Below are positions 56,361-64,000 of a stretch of DNA of 64,000 nucleotides, in pieces. Every line of letters begins with the position of its first letter. Position 1 is the first letter of the stretch. A program made the translations under genes and the position numbers. Below the pieces are notes generated by a model. The model was not told the origin of the DNA. It did no database searches and saw nothing but the letters and a program-made list of their open reading frames with translations. This DNA comes from Butyricicoccus_A sp963588905 (lineage in GTDB: Bacteria; Bacillota; Clostridia; Oscillospirales; Butyricicoccaceae): NCBI GenBank assembly GCA_963588905.1, contig CAVAJF010000005.1:16598-80597 (forward strand). Direction: 5' to 3'.

Positions 56361-57440
56361 ATGAAGAATTACAAAGTCGGCATTATCGGCGCAACCGGCA
56401 TGGTTGGTCAGCGCTTTGTGACCCTACTCGCAAATCACCCGTGGTTTACCATTACGGCTCTGGCAGCAAGCGGTCGCAACAAGGGCAAGACCTACGCAGA
56501 GGCTGTAGAAGGCCGCTGGAAGATGACCACTCCGATGCCGGAGAGCGTAAAGGATATGGTTCTGTATGACGCAGAGAACGATGCGGAGGAGTTCGCTTCC
56601 AAGGTTGACTTCACCTTCTGCGCAGTAAACATGAAGAAGGACGTCATCCGTGCTCTCGAAGAGAAGTATGCAAAGCTGGAGTGCCCGGTAGTATCCAACA
56701 ACAGCGCACACCGCTTCACCAAGGACGTTCCGATGATTATTCCGGAAGTCAATGCTGAGCATGTCAAGATCATTCCGGCACAGCGCAAGCGTCTGGGCAC
56801 CAAGCGTGGTTTCATCGCTGTTAAGTCTAACTGCTCCATCCAGTCCTATGTTCCGGCACTGACTGCCCTGCAGCAGTTCGGCATTGAGAAGGTTGCCGTT
56901 TGCACCTATCAGGCAATTTCCGGTGCTGGCAAGACCTTTGAGACTTGGCCGGAGATGGTTGACAATGTCATTCCGTACATCGGCGGCGAGGAAGAGAAGT
57001 CCGAGAAGGAGCCGATGAAGGTTTGGGGTTCTGTACAGGGCGACGAAATCGTAGCTGCTTCCGAGCCGGTGATCTCCGCACAGTGCCTGCGCGTACCGGT
57101 AAGCGATGGACACACCGCTGCTGCTTTCGTGAAGTTCAAGAACAAGCCGACCAAGGAGCAGATTCTGGAAGCTTGGGCAAATTATAGCGGCCGTGCACAG
57201 GAGCTGAACCTGCCGAGCGCACCGAAGCAGTTCCTGCATTACTTTGAAGAAGATGACCGTCCGCAGGCTCGCCTGGATCGCAATCTGGAAGGCGGCATGG
57301 CTGTTTCTATCGGCCGTCTGCGCGATGACGTGATCTTTGATTATCGTTTTGTCAGCCTGTCTCATAACACATTGCGCGGTGCCGCTGGCGGTGCTGTGGA
57401 ACTGGCAGAGCTGCTGTGTGCTGAGGGCTACATGGACTAA
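56361..57440 (+). CDS. asd: Aspartate-semialdehyde dehydrogenase
   Basis: A 359-residue NADP-dependent enzyme making aspartate semialdehyde, the branch point to lysine, threonine and methionine. GIIGATGMVGQRF binds NADP; the catalytic Cys158 is in SNCSIQ; SDGHTAAAFVKF holds the active-site His. The sequence type is that of the archaeal/fungal-like Asd, slightly longer than the E. coli type and frequent in Clostridia. AGGAGGAAAT precedes the ATG. First gene after the lysine riboswitch. Codon use is strongly biased, indicating high expression. Confidence 0.95.
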   Translation: MKNYKVGIIGATGMVGQRFVTLLANHPWFTITALAASGRNKGKTYAEAVEGRWKMTTPMPESVKDMVLYDAENDAEEFASKVDFTFCAVNMKKDVIRALEEKYAKLECPVVSNNSAHRFTKDVPMIIPEVNAEHVKIIPAQRKRLGTKRGFIAVKSNCSIQSYVPALTALQQFGIEKVAVCTYQAISGAGKTFETWPEMVDNVIPYIGGEEEKSEKEPMKVWGSVQGDEIVAASEPVISAQCLRVPVSDGHTAAAFVKFKNKPTKEQILEAWANYSGRAQELNLPSAPKQFLHYFEEDDRPQARLDRNLEGGMAVSIGRLRDDVIFDYRFVSLSHNTLRGAAGGAVELAELLCAEGYMD

Positions 57441-57492
57441 TTCGTCTCTGATTCTGAGACAGAGATATATGGTTTGATTGGAGGGAAAACCT

Positions 57493-58386
57493 ATGAAGAA
57501 GCCGATTTTTACCGGCGCTAACGTTGCTATTGTGACTCCTATGACGGAGACTGGTGTCAATTATCCGGAATTCCGCCGCTTCATTGATGACCAGATCGCT
57601 CGTGGTATTGATTCCATTACCATCTGCGGCACGACGGGTGAAGGCTCGACCTTGACCGACAAGGAGCACAAGGAAGCCATTCAGTTCTGTATCGACCATG
57701 TCAATGGCCGTGTTCCGGTTATCGCGGGTACCGGTTCCAATGACACAAGATATGCCATTGAGCTGGGTAAGTTTGCATCGCAGGCAGGTGCAGATGGTCT
57801 GCTGACCGTTACCCCGTACTATAACAAGACCACCCAGCAGGGTCTGATTAAGCATTTCTATGCACTGGCTGATGCAACCCCGACTCCGATCGTTGTTTAC
57901 AATGTACCGAGCCGTACCGGCATGACCATTAAGCCGGAGACCTATTTTGAACTGTCGAAGCATCCGAACATCAACGGTGCAAAGGAAGCATCCGGCGATT
58001 TCTCTCTGCTGGCAGAGGCAATGCGCCTGTGTGGTGACAACCTGAACTTTTGGTCCGGCAACGATGATATGATCGTTCCGCTGATGGCTATGGGCGGCAA
58101 GGGTGTCATCTCCGTTCTGGCAAATGTTGCTCCGGATGTTGCACACAAGATTGCACAGTTGTGCCTGGACGGCAAGTATGCAGAAGCTCGTGAGATGCAG
58201 ATCAAGTATCTGGATCTGATTAACGCTCTGTTCGTAGAGGTTAACCCGATTCCGGTTAAGATGGCAGTCCGTATGCTGGGCTGGGATGTCGGCGAGTTGC
58301 GTATGCCGCTGTGCGACATGAGTGCAGAGCATACAGAGATCCTGCGCAAGGCACTGACCGAAGCAGGTTATGCACCGGTAAAGTAA
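57493..58386 (+). CDS. dapA: 4-hydroxy-tetrahydrodipicolinate synthase
   Basis: A 297-residue class I aldolase joining pyruvate and aspartate semialdehyde. CGTTGEGSTL is the substrate-binding loop, the Tyr of VTPYYNK is catalytic, and the Schiff-base lysine is Lys164 in INGAKEASGD. TTGGAGGGAAA provides the ribosome site for ATG 57493; an in-frame TTG at 57478 overlaps it. Located between asd and dapB and controlled with them by the lysine riboswitch. Confidence 0.96.
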   Translation: MKKPIFTGANVAIVTPMTETGVNYPEFRRFIDDQIARGIDSITICGTTGEGSTLTDKEHKEAIQFCIDHVNGRVPVIAGTGSNDTRYAIELGKFASQAGADGLLTVTPYYNKTTQQGLIKHFYALADATPTPIVVYNVPSRTGMTIKPETYFELSKHPNINGAKEASGDFSLLAEAMRLCGDNLNFWSGNDDMIVPLMAMGGKGVISVLANVAPDVAHKIAQLCLDGKYAEAREMQIKYLDLINALFVEVNPIPVKMAVRMLGWDVGELRMPLCDMSAEHTEILRKALTEAGYAPVK

Positions 58387-58399
58387 GGAGATAAAAAGG

Positions 58400-59161
58400 A
58401 TGTTGAAAATCGGACTTTGCGGCTGCAATGGCCGCATGGGCAAGGTCATTACTGATATTGTCTCCAAGAAAGAAAACATGCAGATCGTAGCAGGCTTTGA
58501 TGCCTATACGCAGAAGCTGGCAGATTATCCGGTCTATGCAGACCCGCATGAGTTTACCGGCGCCTGTGATGTCATCATTGATTTTTCCAATGTATCTTCG
58601 CTGGATATGCTGCTGGATTACTGCGTAAAGACCAAGACACCGGTTATCTTCTGCACAACCGGCTATGATAAGGAGCAGCTGGCGAAGATTCGAGAAGCTT
58701 CCGCAGTTATTCCGGTATTCCGTTCCGGCAATATGTCCATCGGTATCAATTTGATGATGGATTTGCTGCGCAAGGCGGCAACGGTTCTGGGTGACGGCTA
58801 TGATGTGGAAATCACAGAGAAGCATCACAACCAGAAGCTGGATGCACCGTCCGGCACGGCTCTGATGCTGGCTGACGCTGTCAGTGAAGCACTGCCGTAT
58901 GATGCGGAGTATGTGTATGACCGTCATGAGCGCCGCATGAAGCGCCCGCAGAATGAAATCGGCATTCATTCGGTACGCGGCGGCACCATTGTTGGCGAGC
59001 ACGAAGTATTGTTCGCTGGCCGTGATGAGCTGATTGAAATTCGTCACGTGGCGCTGTCCCGTGAGGTATTTGCTGTCGGTGCTGTTGATGCAGCAGCATT
59101 TTTAGGCACGCAGAAGCAGCCGGGCATGTACGACATGTCGGATGTCATCGCTGCAAAGTAA
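58400..59161 (+). CDS. dapB: 4-hydroxy-tetrahydrodipicolinate reductase
   Basis: A 253-residue reductase. LKIGLCGCNGRMGKVITDI is the NAD(P)-binding start and EITEKHHNQKLDAPSGTALMLADAV the catalytic/substrate block (HHxxKxDAPSGTA); GEHEVLFAG is also typical. AAGGAG precedes the ATG. Last gene of the lysine/diaminopimelate operon; the remaining steps to diaminopimelate are not in the window. Confidence 0.96.
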   Translation: MLKIGLCGCNGRMGKVITDIVSKKENMQIVAGFDAYTQKLADYPVYADPHEFTGACDVIIDFSNVSSLDMLLDYCVKTKTPVIFCTTGYDKEQLAKIREASAVIPVFRSGNMSIGINLMMDLLRKAATVLGDGYDVEITEKHHNQKLDAPSGTALMLADAVSEALPYDAEYVYDRHERRMKRPQNEIGIHSVRGGTIVGEHEVLFAGRDELIEIRHVALSREVFAVGAVDAAAFLGTQKQPGMYDMSDVIAAK

Positions 59162-59182
59162 TCTATCCATTTGTATAGCAAA

Positions 59183-59230
59183 ACACCCTGCCGTTCCGGT
59201 TTGTTTCGGAACAGCAGGGTGTAATTTTTT
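59183..59230. terminator. Terminator between dapB and aspS
   Basis: A 9-bp outer stem (59183-59191 with 59214-59222) and a 6-bp inner stem, then TTTTTT. Confidence 0.86.
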
Positions 59231-59255
59231 GCGAATGATTGAAAAAATCAGCAAA

Positions 59256-61007
59256 TTAGTCGCGGATCTTGATATGAACCTCGCGCAGCTGATGCTCGGT
59301 GATCTCGCCCGGAGCGCCGCACATCAGATCCTGTGCGTTGCCGTTCATCGGGAATGCGATAACCTCGCGGATGTTCTCCTCGTTGCGCAGCAGCATGATC
59401 ATGCGGTCAATGCCCGGCGCCATGCCTGCGTGCGGAGGTGCACCAAACTGGAAGGCGTTGTACAGAGCGCCAAACTTCTCCTTGAGATCCTCCTCGGTAT
59501 AACCGGCAATCTCAAATGCCTTGACCATGATTTCTAGATCGTGGTTACGAACAGCACCGGAGGACAGCTCAACACCGTTGCAGACAATATCGTACTGATA
59601 TGCCAGAATTTCGGTCGGATCCTTGGTGTTCAGCGCTTCCAGACCGCCCTGCGGCATGGAGAACGGGTTGTGCGTGAAGATAATCTTCTTTTCTTCCTCG
59701 TCAAACTCGAACATCGGGAAATCGTTGACGAAGCAGAAACGATAAGCGTTCTTTTCGATCAGATCCAGACGAGCACCCAGCTCATTGCGCAGCTGACCTG
59801 CATAGTTGGCAGCCTTGCTCTCGCGGTCTGCGATAAAGAAGATGGTATCGCCAGCTTCCAGACCAGCCAGTTCTGCGATTTCAGACTTCATATCGTCCGG
59901 AATGAACTTGTCGATCGGGCCCTTGTAGGACATGTCGTCCTTTACCTGCAAGTAGCCCAGACCGCCCATACCGATGGACTGTGCATACTTCAGCAGCTTC
60001 TCATGGAAGCCCTTGGACATGTTTGCGTGCACCTTGATGGCACGAACTGTCTTGCCGATAAACGGCTTAAAGGTGCATCGAGAGAAGAACTCAGACAGGT
60101 CGATGATGCGCAGCGGGTTGCGTAGATCCGGCTTATCGGTACCGAATTCCAACATAGCCTGCTTGTAGCTGATAACCGGATACGGAGCGGCAGTGACAGC
60201 GGCACCTTCCGGCGCAAACTTCTCAAACGTAGCAGTCAGAACCTCTTCACCTGCACGGAAAACATCTTCCTGCGTAGCAAAGCTCATCTCGAAGTCCAGC
60301 TGATAGAACTCGCCAGGGGAACGATCGGCACGAGCGTCCTCATCGCGGAAGCATGGAGCAATCTGGAAGTACTTGTCAAAGCCAGATACCATCAGCAGCT
60401 GCTTGTACTGCTGCGGAGCCTGCGGCAGCGCATAGAACTTGCCCTTGAACTTACGGGACGGAACGACGTAGTCACGTGCACCCTCCGGAGAAGAAGCACA
60501 CAGAATCGGGGTCTGGATTTCCAGGAAGCCCATATCTGTCATCTTCTGACGCAGGAACGAGATGACCTGAGAACGGAATACAATGTTGTCCTTGACCTTC
60601 TTGTTGCGCAGGTCGAGGTAACGATACTTCAGACGAACATCCTCGCGGATTTCCTTAGAGGTCTGAATTTCAAACGGCAGCTGACGGTGTACCTTGCCCA
60701 GCATGGTCACGGTATGTGCCTCCAGCTCGATGGTGCCGGTCGGGATTTTCGGGTTGTAGGTTTCCTCATCGCGGTGCTGAATCGGGCCTTCTACGGAGAT
60801 GCAGTCCTCCTTGTTGATGCCCTTGAGCAGGGAAGTGTCGCGCATAACAACCTGCATGGTGCCGTACATGTCGCGCAGATCGATGAATGATACGCCGCCG
60901 TGGTCACGGATGTTTTCTACCCAGCCTGCAATGCGCAGAGTAGAGCCGACATCAGCTTCCGTGATCGCATTCATTGTCTTGTTGCGATAAACATTGGATG
61001 TGTTCAT
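59256..61007 (-). CDS. aspS: Aspartyl-tRNA synthetase
   Basis: A 583-residue class II synthetase with N-terminal OB-fold (TLRIAGWVENIRDHGGVSFIDLRD), motif 2 (CFRDEDARADRSPGEFYQLDFEM), the bacterial GAD insertion and motif 3 (GAPPHAGMAPGIDRMIMLL). Bacterial-type length. ATG 61007 follows AAAGGAG; a longer frame reaching 61115 runs into the T-box. Because the T-box specifier reads as an Asn codon, the enzyme may be non-discriminating and also charge tRNA-Asn with aspartate for later amidation. Confidence 0.96.
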   Translation of the reverse strand: MNTSNVYRNKTMNAITEADVGSTLRIAGWVENIRDHGGVSFIDLRDMYGTMQVVMRDTSLLKGINKEDCISVEGPIQHRDEETYNPKIPTGTIELEAHTVTMLGKVHRQLPFEIQTSKEIREDVRLKYRYLDLRNKKVKDNIVFRSQVISFLRQKMTDMGFLEIQTPILCASSPEGARDYVVPSRKFKGKFYALPQAPQQYKQLLMVSGFDKYFQIAPCFRDEDARADRSPGEFYQLDFEMSFATQEDVFRAGEEVLTATFEKFAPEGAAVTAAPYPVISYKQAMLEFGTDKPDLRNPLRIIDLSEFFSRCTFKPFIGKTVRAIKVHANMSKGFHEKLLKYAQSIGMGGLGYLQVKDDMSYKGPIDKFIPDDMKSEIAELAGLEAGDTIFFIADRESKAANYAGQLRNELGARLDLIEKNAYRFCFVNDFPMFEFDEEEKKIIFTHNPFSMPQGGLEALNTKDPTEILAYQYDIVCNGVELSSGAVRNHDLEIMVKAFEIAGYTEEDLKEKFGALYNAFQFGAPPHAGMAPGIDRMIMLLRNEENIREVIAFPMNGNAQDLMCGAPGEITEHQLREVHIKIRD

Positions 61008-61052
61008 GGTTTGAACTCCTTTCATAATATGGATTTTTCGGGAAATAAGCAT

Positions 61053-61320
61053 AAAAAAACTGCTCGTCCCAAACAATTGGTTCAGGACGAACAGAGTATC
61101 TGTCCGCGGTACCACCTGATTTACCGGAATAGCCGGTCACTCAAGAGAGCCGTTTGTCGCACGGCAGGTCGGCGCACCTACTGATCGGAAACATTCCCGA
61201 AGGTTCAGATTGCGGCTGATAAAGTGTTCTTCGCGCTCATTCAATTCTGTAGAGTTCGCACTGTCCTCCACTCACTGGAAGCGATAAAGAGCGTTACTTT
61301 TCTTCGTCATCGCCAATATT
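61053..61320 (-). promoter_or_regulatory. T-box leader of aspS
   Basis: On the minus strand the T-box sequence GGTGGTACCGCGG is at 61104-61116 and the terminator stem (61085-61094 with 61060-61070) is followed by seven T. Stem I spans roughly 61205-61300. In its specifier loop (AAGTAA on one side, CGAAG-AAC-A on the other, as in glyQS CGAAA-GGC-A) the specifier reads AAC, at 61226-61228, an asparagine codon. Uncharged tRNA should promote readthrough into aspS. Confidence 0.92.
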
Positions 61321-61327
61321 CCTCATT

Positions 61328-61356
61328 ATTATATGGTATAACCCGACAGATGTCAA
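61328..61356 (-). promoter_or_regulatory. Promoter of aspS
   Basis: TTGACA (61351-61356), 17-bp spacer, TATAAT (61328-61333) on the minus strand: full consensus. Confidence 0.88.
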
Positions 61357-61369
61357 CCCGAATACCGTA

Positions 61370-62266
61370 TCAAAAAGCACAAGACGTACCAGTTTGATTT
61401 GGGAATTTTGATGAGGTTGTGTGTTGCAAGTAAGTGAGTAAACTGAGTTGGGAGCTGTCAACGGGTGCGCCAAAGCTGTTTAACTCGCAGAGAGAAATCG
61501 TTTTGTTTACGCCATGGTAGTCACTGCCGCCGCTGATGAGCAAATGGTGCTTGCGCGCTTGCTGCAACAAAAAGTCAATTTCCTCCTGATTATAGCGGGA
61601 ATAATAGCATTCTAAGCCCTGTAAGCCGCATTGCAGCAGAACATCCAGCTGCTTGGTAAATTCTTCCGGCGTCAGATGCCGTTCGCCCTCACCGCCGAGT
61701 GGATGTGCCCAAACGGCGGTTCCGCCTGCTGCGCGGATCGCCGCAATGGCTTTTGCTGCCTCTACTTTGTCATTCGGGGTGTGCAGAGTCAAATACTTGT
61801 CCATGACCTCTTGGATGGTTGTGCCATAACCGAGCGCAATCAGTGCTTTGGCGAGATGAGGCTTTCCCACACTGGTCATTTGATAAAAGGAATCCTGTGT
61901 TTGTTTGGAAAAGACGATGCCAAATTTTTCTTTTAAGTAGTCTAAACGGAGCTGAAGCTTTTGCATTCGCTTGGCATGGCCTTCAATTAAGACATCTTGG
62001 AATGCCGGACAGCCGGCATCGTAGCAATAGCCGAGAATATGACACTTTTTATACGGAGTAAAGCAAGAAAACTCCACACCGGGGAAGAAGTGTAAACCGG
62101 ACAAATCCAAGGACTGAAGATGCAGGACGCCGTCAATGGTGTCATGATCGGTCACAGAAAAATAGGTGATTTGATGATTGCGGATGTTTGCGAGCAATTG
62201 TTCCGCCGAATCGGAACCATCAGAATATATCGTATGAATATGCAGGTCTGAACGAGCCAAAATCAC
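61370..62266 (-). CDS. PHP-domain phosphoesterase
   Basis: A 298-residue metal-dependent phosphoesterase. SDLHIHTIYSDGSDS (His9, His11), FSVTDHDTIDG, FFPGVEFSCF, WAHPLGGEGE and SGGSDYHG are the PHP metal-site motifs in order. The layout matches the 3',5'-nucleoside bisphosphate phosphatase / YciV group rather than DNA polymerase or histidinol-phosphatase members. The start is GTG 62266 after AAAGGCAGG. It lies upstream of aspS on the same strand but is separated by the aspS promoter. Confidence 0.86.
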   Translation of the reverse strand: MILARSDLHIHTIYSDGSDSAEQLLANIRNHQITYFSVTDHDTIDGVLHLQSLDLSGLHFFPGVEFSCFTPYKKCHILGYCYDAGCPAFQDVLIEGHAKRMQKLQLRLDYLKEKFGIVFSKQTQDSFYQMTSVGKPHLAKALIALGYGTTIQEVMDKYLTLHTPNDKVEAAKAIAAIRAAGGTAVWAHPLGGEGERHLTPEEFTKQLDVLLQCGLQGLECYYSRYNQEEIDFLLQQARKHHLLISGGSDYHGVNKTISLCELNSFGAPVDSSQLSLLTYLQHTTSSKFPNQTGTSCAF

Positions 62267-62351
62267 TGCCTGCCTTTCTTATATTTTTATGTGTCTAGTT
62301 AGTATAACACAAACAAAAAGCAATGTATAGAGACAGTTTTTGGATAAAGAA

Positions 62352-62384
62352 AAAAGCACAAAAACCAAAGTTTTTGTGCTTTTT
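62352..62384 (-). terminator. Terminator after the first tRNA-Ser
   Basis: A 14-bp perfect stem (62352-62365 with 62370-62383), CAAA loop, T run on the minus strand. Confidence 0.85.
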
Positions 62385-62385
62385 A

Positions 62386-62476
62386 TGGCGGAGAGTTAGG
62401 GATTTGAACCCTAGAACGGCTCATCACCGTTACACGATTTCCAGTCGTGCGCCTTCGACCACTCAGCCAACTCTCC
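62386..62476 (-). tRNA. tRNA-Ser (GGA anticodon)
   Basis: A 91-base class II tRNA with long variable arm. Acceptor GGAGAGT/ACTCTCC, encoded CCA end (62386-62388), anticodon loop CTGGAAA giving anticodon GGA, T-loop GGTTCAAATCC. Identical to the copy at 63778-63868. Confidence 0.95.
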
Positions 62477-62514
62477 ATCAATATTTTGTTGTCTGCCTCT
62501 CAGCGACGAAAATT

Positions 62515-62543
62515 ATTATACTGCGTGTACGAGCAAAAGTCAA
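62515..62543 (-). promoter_or_regulatory. Promoter of the first tRNA-Ser
   Basis: TTGACT (62538-62543), 17-bp spacer, TATAAT (62515-62520) on the minus strand. Confidence 0.82.
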
Positions 62544-62583
62544 GCACTTTTTTGAATTTTTTTGTAAAAAGAGGAAAAGAAAA

Positions 62584-62609
62584 AAGTAGCAGCGAAATAG
62601 CTGCTACTT
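62584..62609 (-). terminator. Terminator of the C39-like peptidase gene
   Basis: A 10-bp perfect stem (62584-62593 with 62600-62609), then TTTTTCTTTT on the minus strand. Confidence 0.82.
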
Positions 62610-62615
62610 GAAGGA

Positions 62616-63542
62616 TTATGCCTTGCGAATCAGATAGAAATAGTCACACGCAGCACCGACTGCATTCGTCTGTACATTGACAACGCCGTGCACGTCTGTT
62701 TCCACTGCGTTGGCCTTGCGGACTTCATTGCCGGTCCATTTGTTTTCCGTCCAATAGGGATCAACGGCAGTGATCGTTGAAGCATCACCGGATACCAAAG
62801 CGACGAAGTGGCCGTTATCTGCGAACAGGCCGGTTGCGCCGCCGGTAGCACCGCTCGTATGAGCCAGTGCCATGCCGCCTTCCGAGAGGCACTGCTGCAG
62901 CTCGTCCATAGAAGTGGAATACTGATAGGTGAATCCACCCCACTTGGCAGCAGCGGCGTCCAGCATCTTGAGCGGATCGGTACCGCCGTCATAACGAGCG
63001 CCGGATTCCGTTGCCAATGCACACATGTTCTCAGAGGTGGCGTCCGTGATGCCGCATAAGTTGCGCAGGATATTGGCAACGCTGACTGGGCAGCAGCCGG
63101 AAGTATATATCGTTGCACCTGCCGGACGACCGTCTTTCGTTGTGTACGCAATGTCCGGGTGATTGGTCTGCAAATCATAAATCGGTGTGGAAACTGGTGG
63201 AGCAGATTCTGCCGGTGTAGTGTCTGCGTCTGTCTGTGCAGAATCGGCAGATTTTGCTGCCGGTGCTGCGACATCGGTAGATACAGAGGCATCAGCGGCG
63301 GAAACGGCTGCTGCGTCTGCGCCGGTCTGCTCAGTCAGAGAAGGGGCAGACGGATCCGTGGTTGTCTGGTTTGCGTAAATCTCATCCAGCTTGGACGGAG
63401 AGATGGCAGCCTGTGAAAATAAGCTCTTATCTATGGAAATAGGCGATTCACCGACTGCAAACGCAACAGCGGCGGTCAGTGTACCTAAAATACAGACGGA
63501 AGAAACAGTTCGGATCAATTTTTTAGATAAATCCGTTGTCAT
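62616..63542 (-). CDS. Secreted C39-like cysteine peptidase domain protein
   Basis: A 308-residue exported protein. The signal peptide covers about residues 1-30; an Ala/Ser/Thr-rich low-complexity linker follows to about residue 120. The C-terminal domain has the papain-like C39_2 pattern: TSGCCPVSVANILRNL (candidate catalytic Cys), GHFVALVSG (His) and AVDPYW (Asp). Substrate unknown; wall or peptide processing, or a structural role, are possible. AAAGGAG precedes the ATG. Two identical tRNA-Ser genes flank it in the same orientation. Confidence 0.78.
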   Translation of the reverse strand: MTTDLSKKLIRTVSSVCILGTLTAAVAFAVGESPISIDKSLFSQAAISPSKLDEIYANQTTTDPSAPSLTEQTGADAAAVSAADASVSTDVAAPAAKSADSAQTDADTTPAESAPPVSTPIYDLQTNHPDIAYTTKDGRPAGATIYTSGCCPVSVANILRNLCGITDATSENMCALATESGARYDGGTDPLKMLDAAAAKWGGFTYQYSTSMDELQQCLSEGGMALAHTSGATGGATGLFADNGHFVALVSGDASTITAVDPYWTENKWTGNEVRKANAVETDVHGVVNVQTNAVGAACDYFYLIRKA

Positions 63543-63564
63543 AAAGATCTCCTTTCAAAATAGA

Positions 63565-63604
63565 GATTACAAACATGAAATGATTTTGTAATCAAGTTGT
63601 AATT
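63565..63604. repeat. TTGTAAT repeats in the leader of the C39-like gene
   Basis: A 9-bp inverted repeat (63565-63573 with 63585-63593) plus a direct repeat TTGTAATC/TTGTAATT at 63586 and 63597 (11-bp period), between promoter and start codon; a possible response-regulator or repressor site. Confidence 0.4.
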
Positions 63605-63605
63605 T

Positions 63606-63634
63606 ATTTTATTCGAAAGTATAGGAGATGTCAA
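63606..63634 (-). promoter_or_regulatory. Promoter of the C39-like peptidase gene
   Basis: TTGACA (63629-63634), 17-bp spacer, TAAAAT (63606-63611) on the minus strand. Confidence 0.78.
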
Positions 63635-63745
63635 GAGAAAAATGGAAAAAACAAAGAAACTTCACGAAAATTTCACGGAAATCATAGGAAAATCGAGCAA
63701 TTGCGGTGTTTGGACAAGTTTTGATGCCTAAAAAGATAAAACAAA

Positions 63746-63773
63746 AAAGACTCGAAGCGAACTTCAAGTCTTT
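63746..63773 (-). terminator. Terminator of the tRNA-Gln/tRNA-Ser array
   Basis: A 12-bp stem with one mismatch or wobble (63746-63757 with 63762-63773), followed by TTTGTTTT on the minus strand. Confidence 0.78.
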
Positions 63774-63777
63774 TTTA

Positions 63778-63868
63778 TGGCGGAGAGTTAGGGATTTGAA
63801 CCCTAGAACGGCTCATCACCGTTACACGATTTCCAGTCGTGCGCCTTCGACCACTCAGCCAACTCTCC
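63778..63868 (-). tRNA. tRNA-Ser (GGA anticodon), second copy
   Basis: Identical over all 91 bases to 62386-62476, including the encoded CCA. It is the last member of an array with two tRNA-Gln genes. Confidence 0.95.
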
Positions 63869-63871
63869 ATA

Positions 63872-63945
63872 TGGTTGCCGAAGAAGGATTCGAACCCTCA
63901 CAAACAGAGTCAGAGTCTGTCGTGCTACCCTTACACAATTCGGCA
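63872..63945 (-). tRNA. tRNA-Gln (CTG anticodon)
   Basis: A 74-base tRNA: acceptor TGCCGAA/TTCGGCA, discriminator A and encoded CCA; anticodon stem ACAGA/TCTGT with loop CTCTGAC gives CTG; T-loop GGTTCGAATCC. Confidence 0.92.
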
Positions 63946-63948
63946 ATA

Positions 63949-64000
63949 TGGTTGCCGAAGAAGGATTCGAACCCTCACAAACAGAGTCAGAGTCTGTCGT
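63949..64000 (-). tRNA. tRNA-Gln (CTG anticodon), second copy, cut by the window edge
   Basis: The 52 visible bases repeat the preceding tRNA-Gln exactly from its CCA end through the anticodon arm; its 5' part is beyond the window. Confidence 0.88.

Noticed and set aside
56424..57560. Long minus-strand open frame opposite asd
   Set aside because: Shadow of asd, with no ribosome site or recognisable motif.

Overview
The window looks like a chromosomal stretch from an anaerobic, Gram-positive, spore-forming member of the Clostridia, probably a gut Oscillospirales or Butyricicoccaceae-type organism (genus not determinable by eye). The reasons are an uninterrupted sporulation sigma-K gene, LPxTG sorting signals with sortases, a T-box, lysine-type and manganese-type leaders, two radical SAM proteins (one a glycyl-radical activase), strong AGGAGG ribosome sites and many TTGACA-N17-TATAAT promoters. 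I saw no CRISPR array, insertion sequence or intact prophage.

Layout. 0-3.5 kb: partial radical SAM gene, adenine deaminase, a HAD phosphatase and sigma-K. 3.6-6.2 kb: a three-gene operon (LCM-type methyltransferase, ATC-hydrolase-like protein, ketopantoate-reductase-like protein). 6.2-10.5 kb: redox operon (Fe-alcohol dehydrogenase, two flavodoxin-fold proteins and a broken aldo/keto reductase) divergent from a LysR regulator. 10.7-17.7 kb: two LacI-family regulators and a sugar-alcohol module (GPH symporter, IolG, IolE, hydroxypyruvate-isomerase-like protein). 18.0-24.2 kb: a sulfonate ABC transporter followed by a glycyl radical enzyme and its activase. The glycyl radical enzyme matches all the isethionate sulfite-lyase (IslA) active-site positions I can recall, so the operon probably takes up isethionate and splits it to acetaldehyde and sulfite. 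24.3-32.5 kb: a sortase-assembled pilus operon (coiled-coil protein, signal peptidase, SpaA-like tip adhesin, major pilin, class C sortase, minor pilin, second sortase).

32.7-38.4 kb: D-amino-acid transaminase, PxpABC 5-oxoprolinase and the two halves of D-glutamate cyclase (DUF1445 and DUF4392) in one operon beside an Lrp-type regulator; I read this as a D-glutamate to 5-oxoproline to glutamate salvage route. 38.4-42.9 kb: a MATE exporter and a P-type cation ATPase transcribed divergently, each behind its own structured leader (candidate guanidine-IV type, and yybP-ykoY manganese type). 42.9-48.5 kb: DUF1275 membrane protein, MaoC-like and NUDIX enzymes, a polysaccharide flippase, an orphan phage-tail-like gene and UDP-galactopyranose mutase. 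48.5-54.9 kb: xanthine permease with xpt, a low-molecular-weight phosphatase with D-serine dehydratase, and tgt-queA for queuosine. 55-59.2 kb: a small XRE locus, then asd-dapA-dapB behind a lysine riboswitch. 59.2-64 kb: aspS behind a T-box whose specifier reads as AAC (Asn), a PHP phosphoesterase, a secreted C39-like peptidase flanked by two identical tRNA-Ser genes, and tandem tRNA-Gln genes running off the right edge.

Many start sites below were moved inward from the longest open frame to the codon that follows a Shine-Dalgarno sequence. All function calls rest on motif recognition by eye; no alignment or database search was run.
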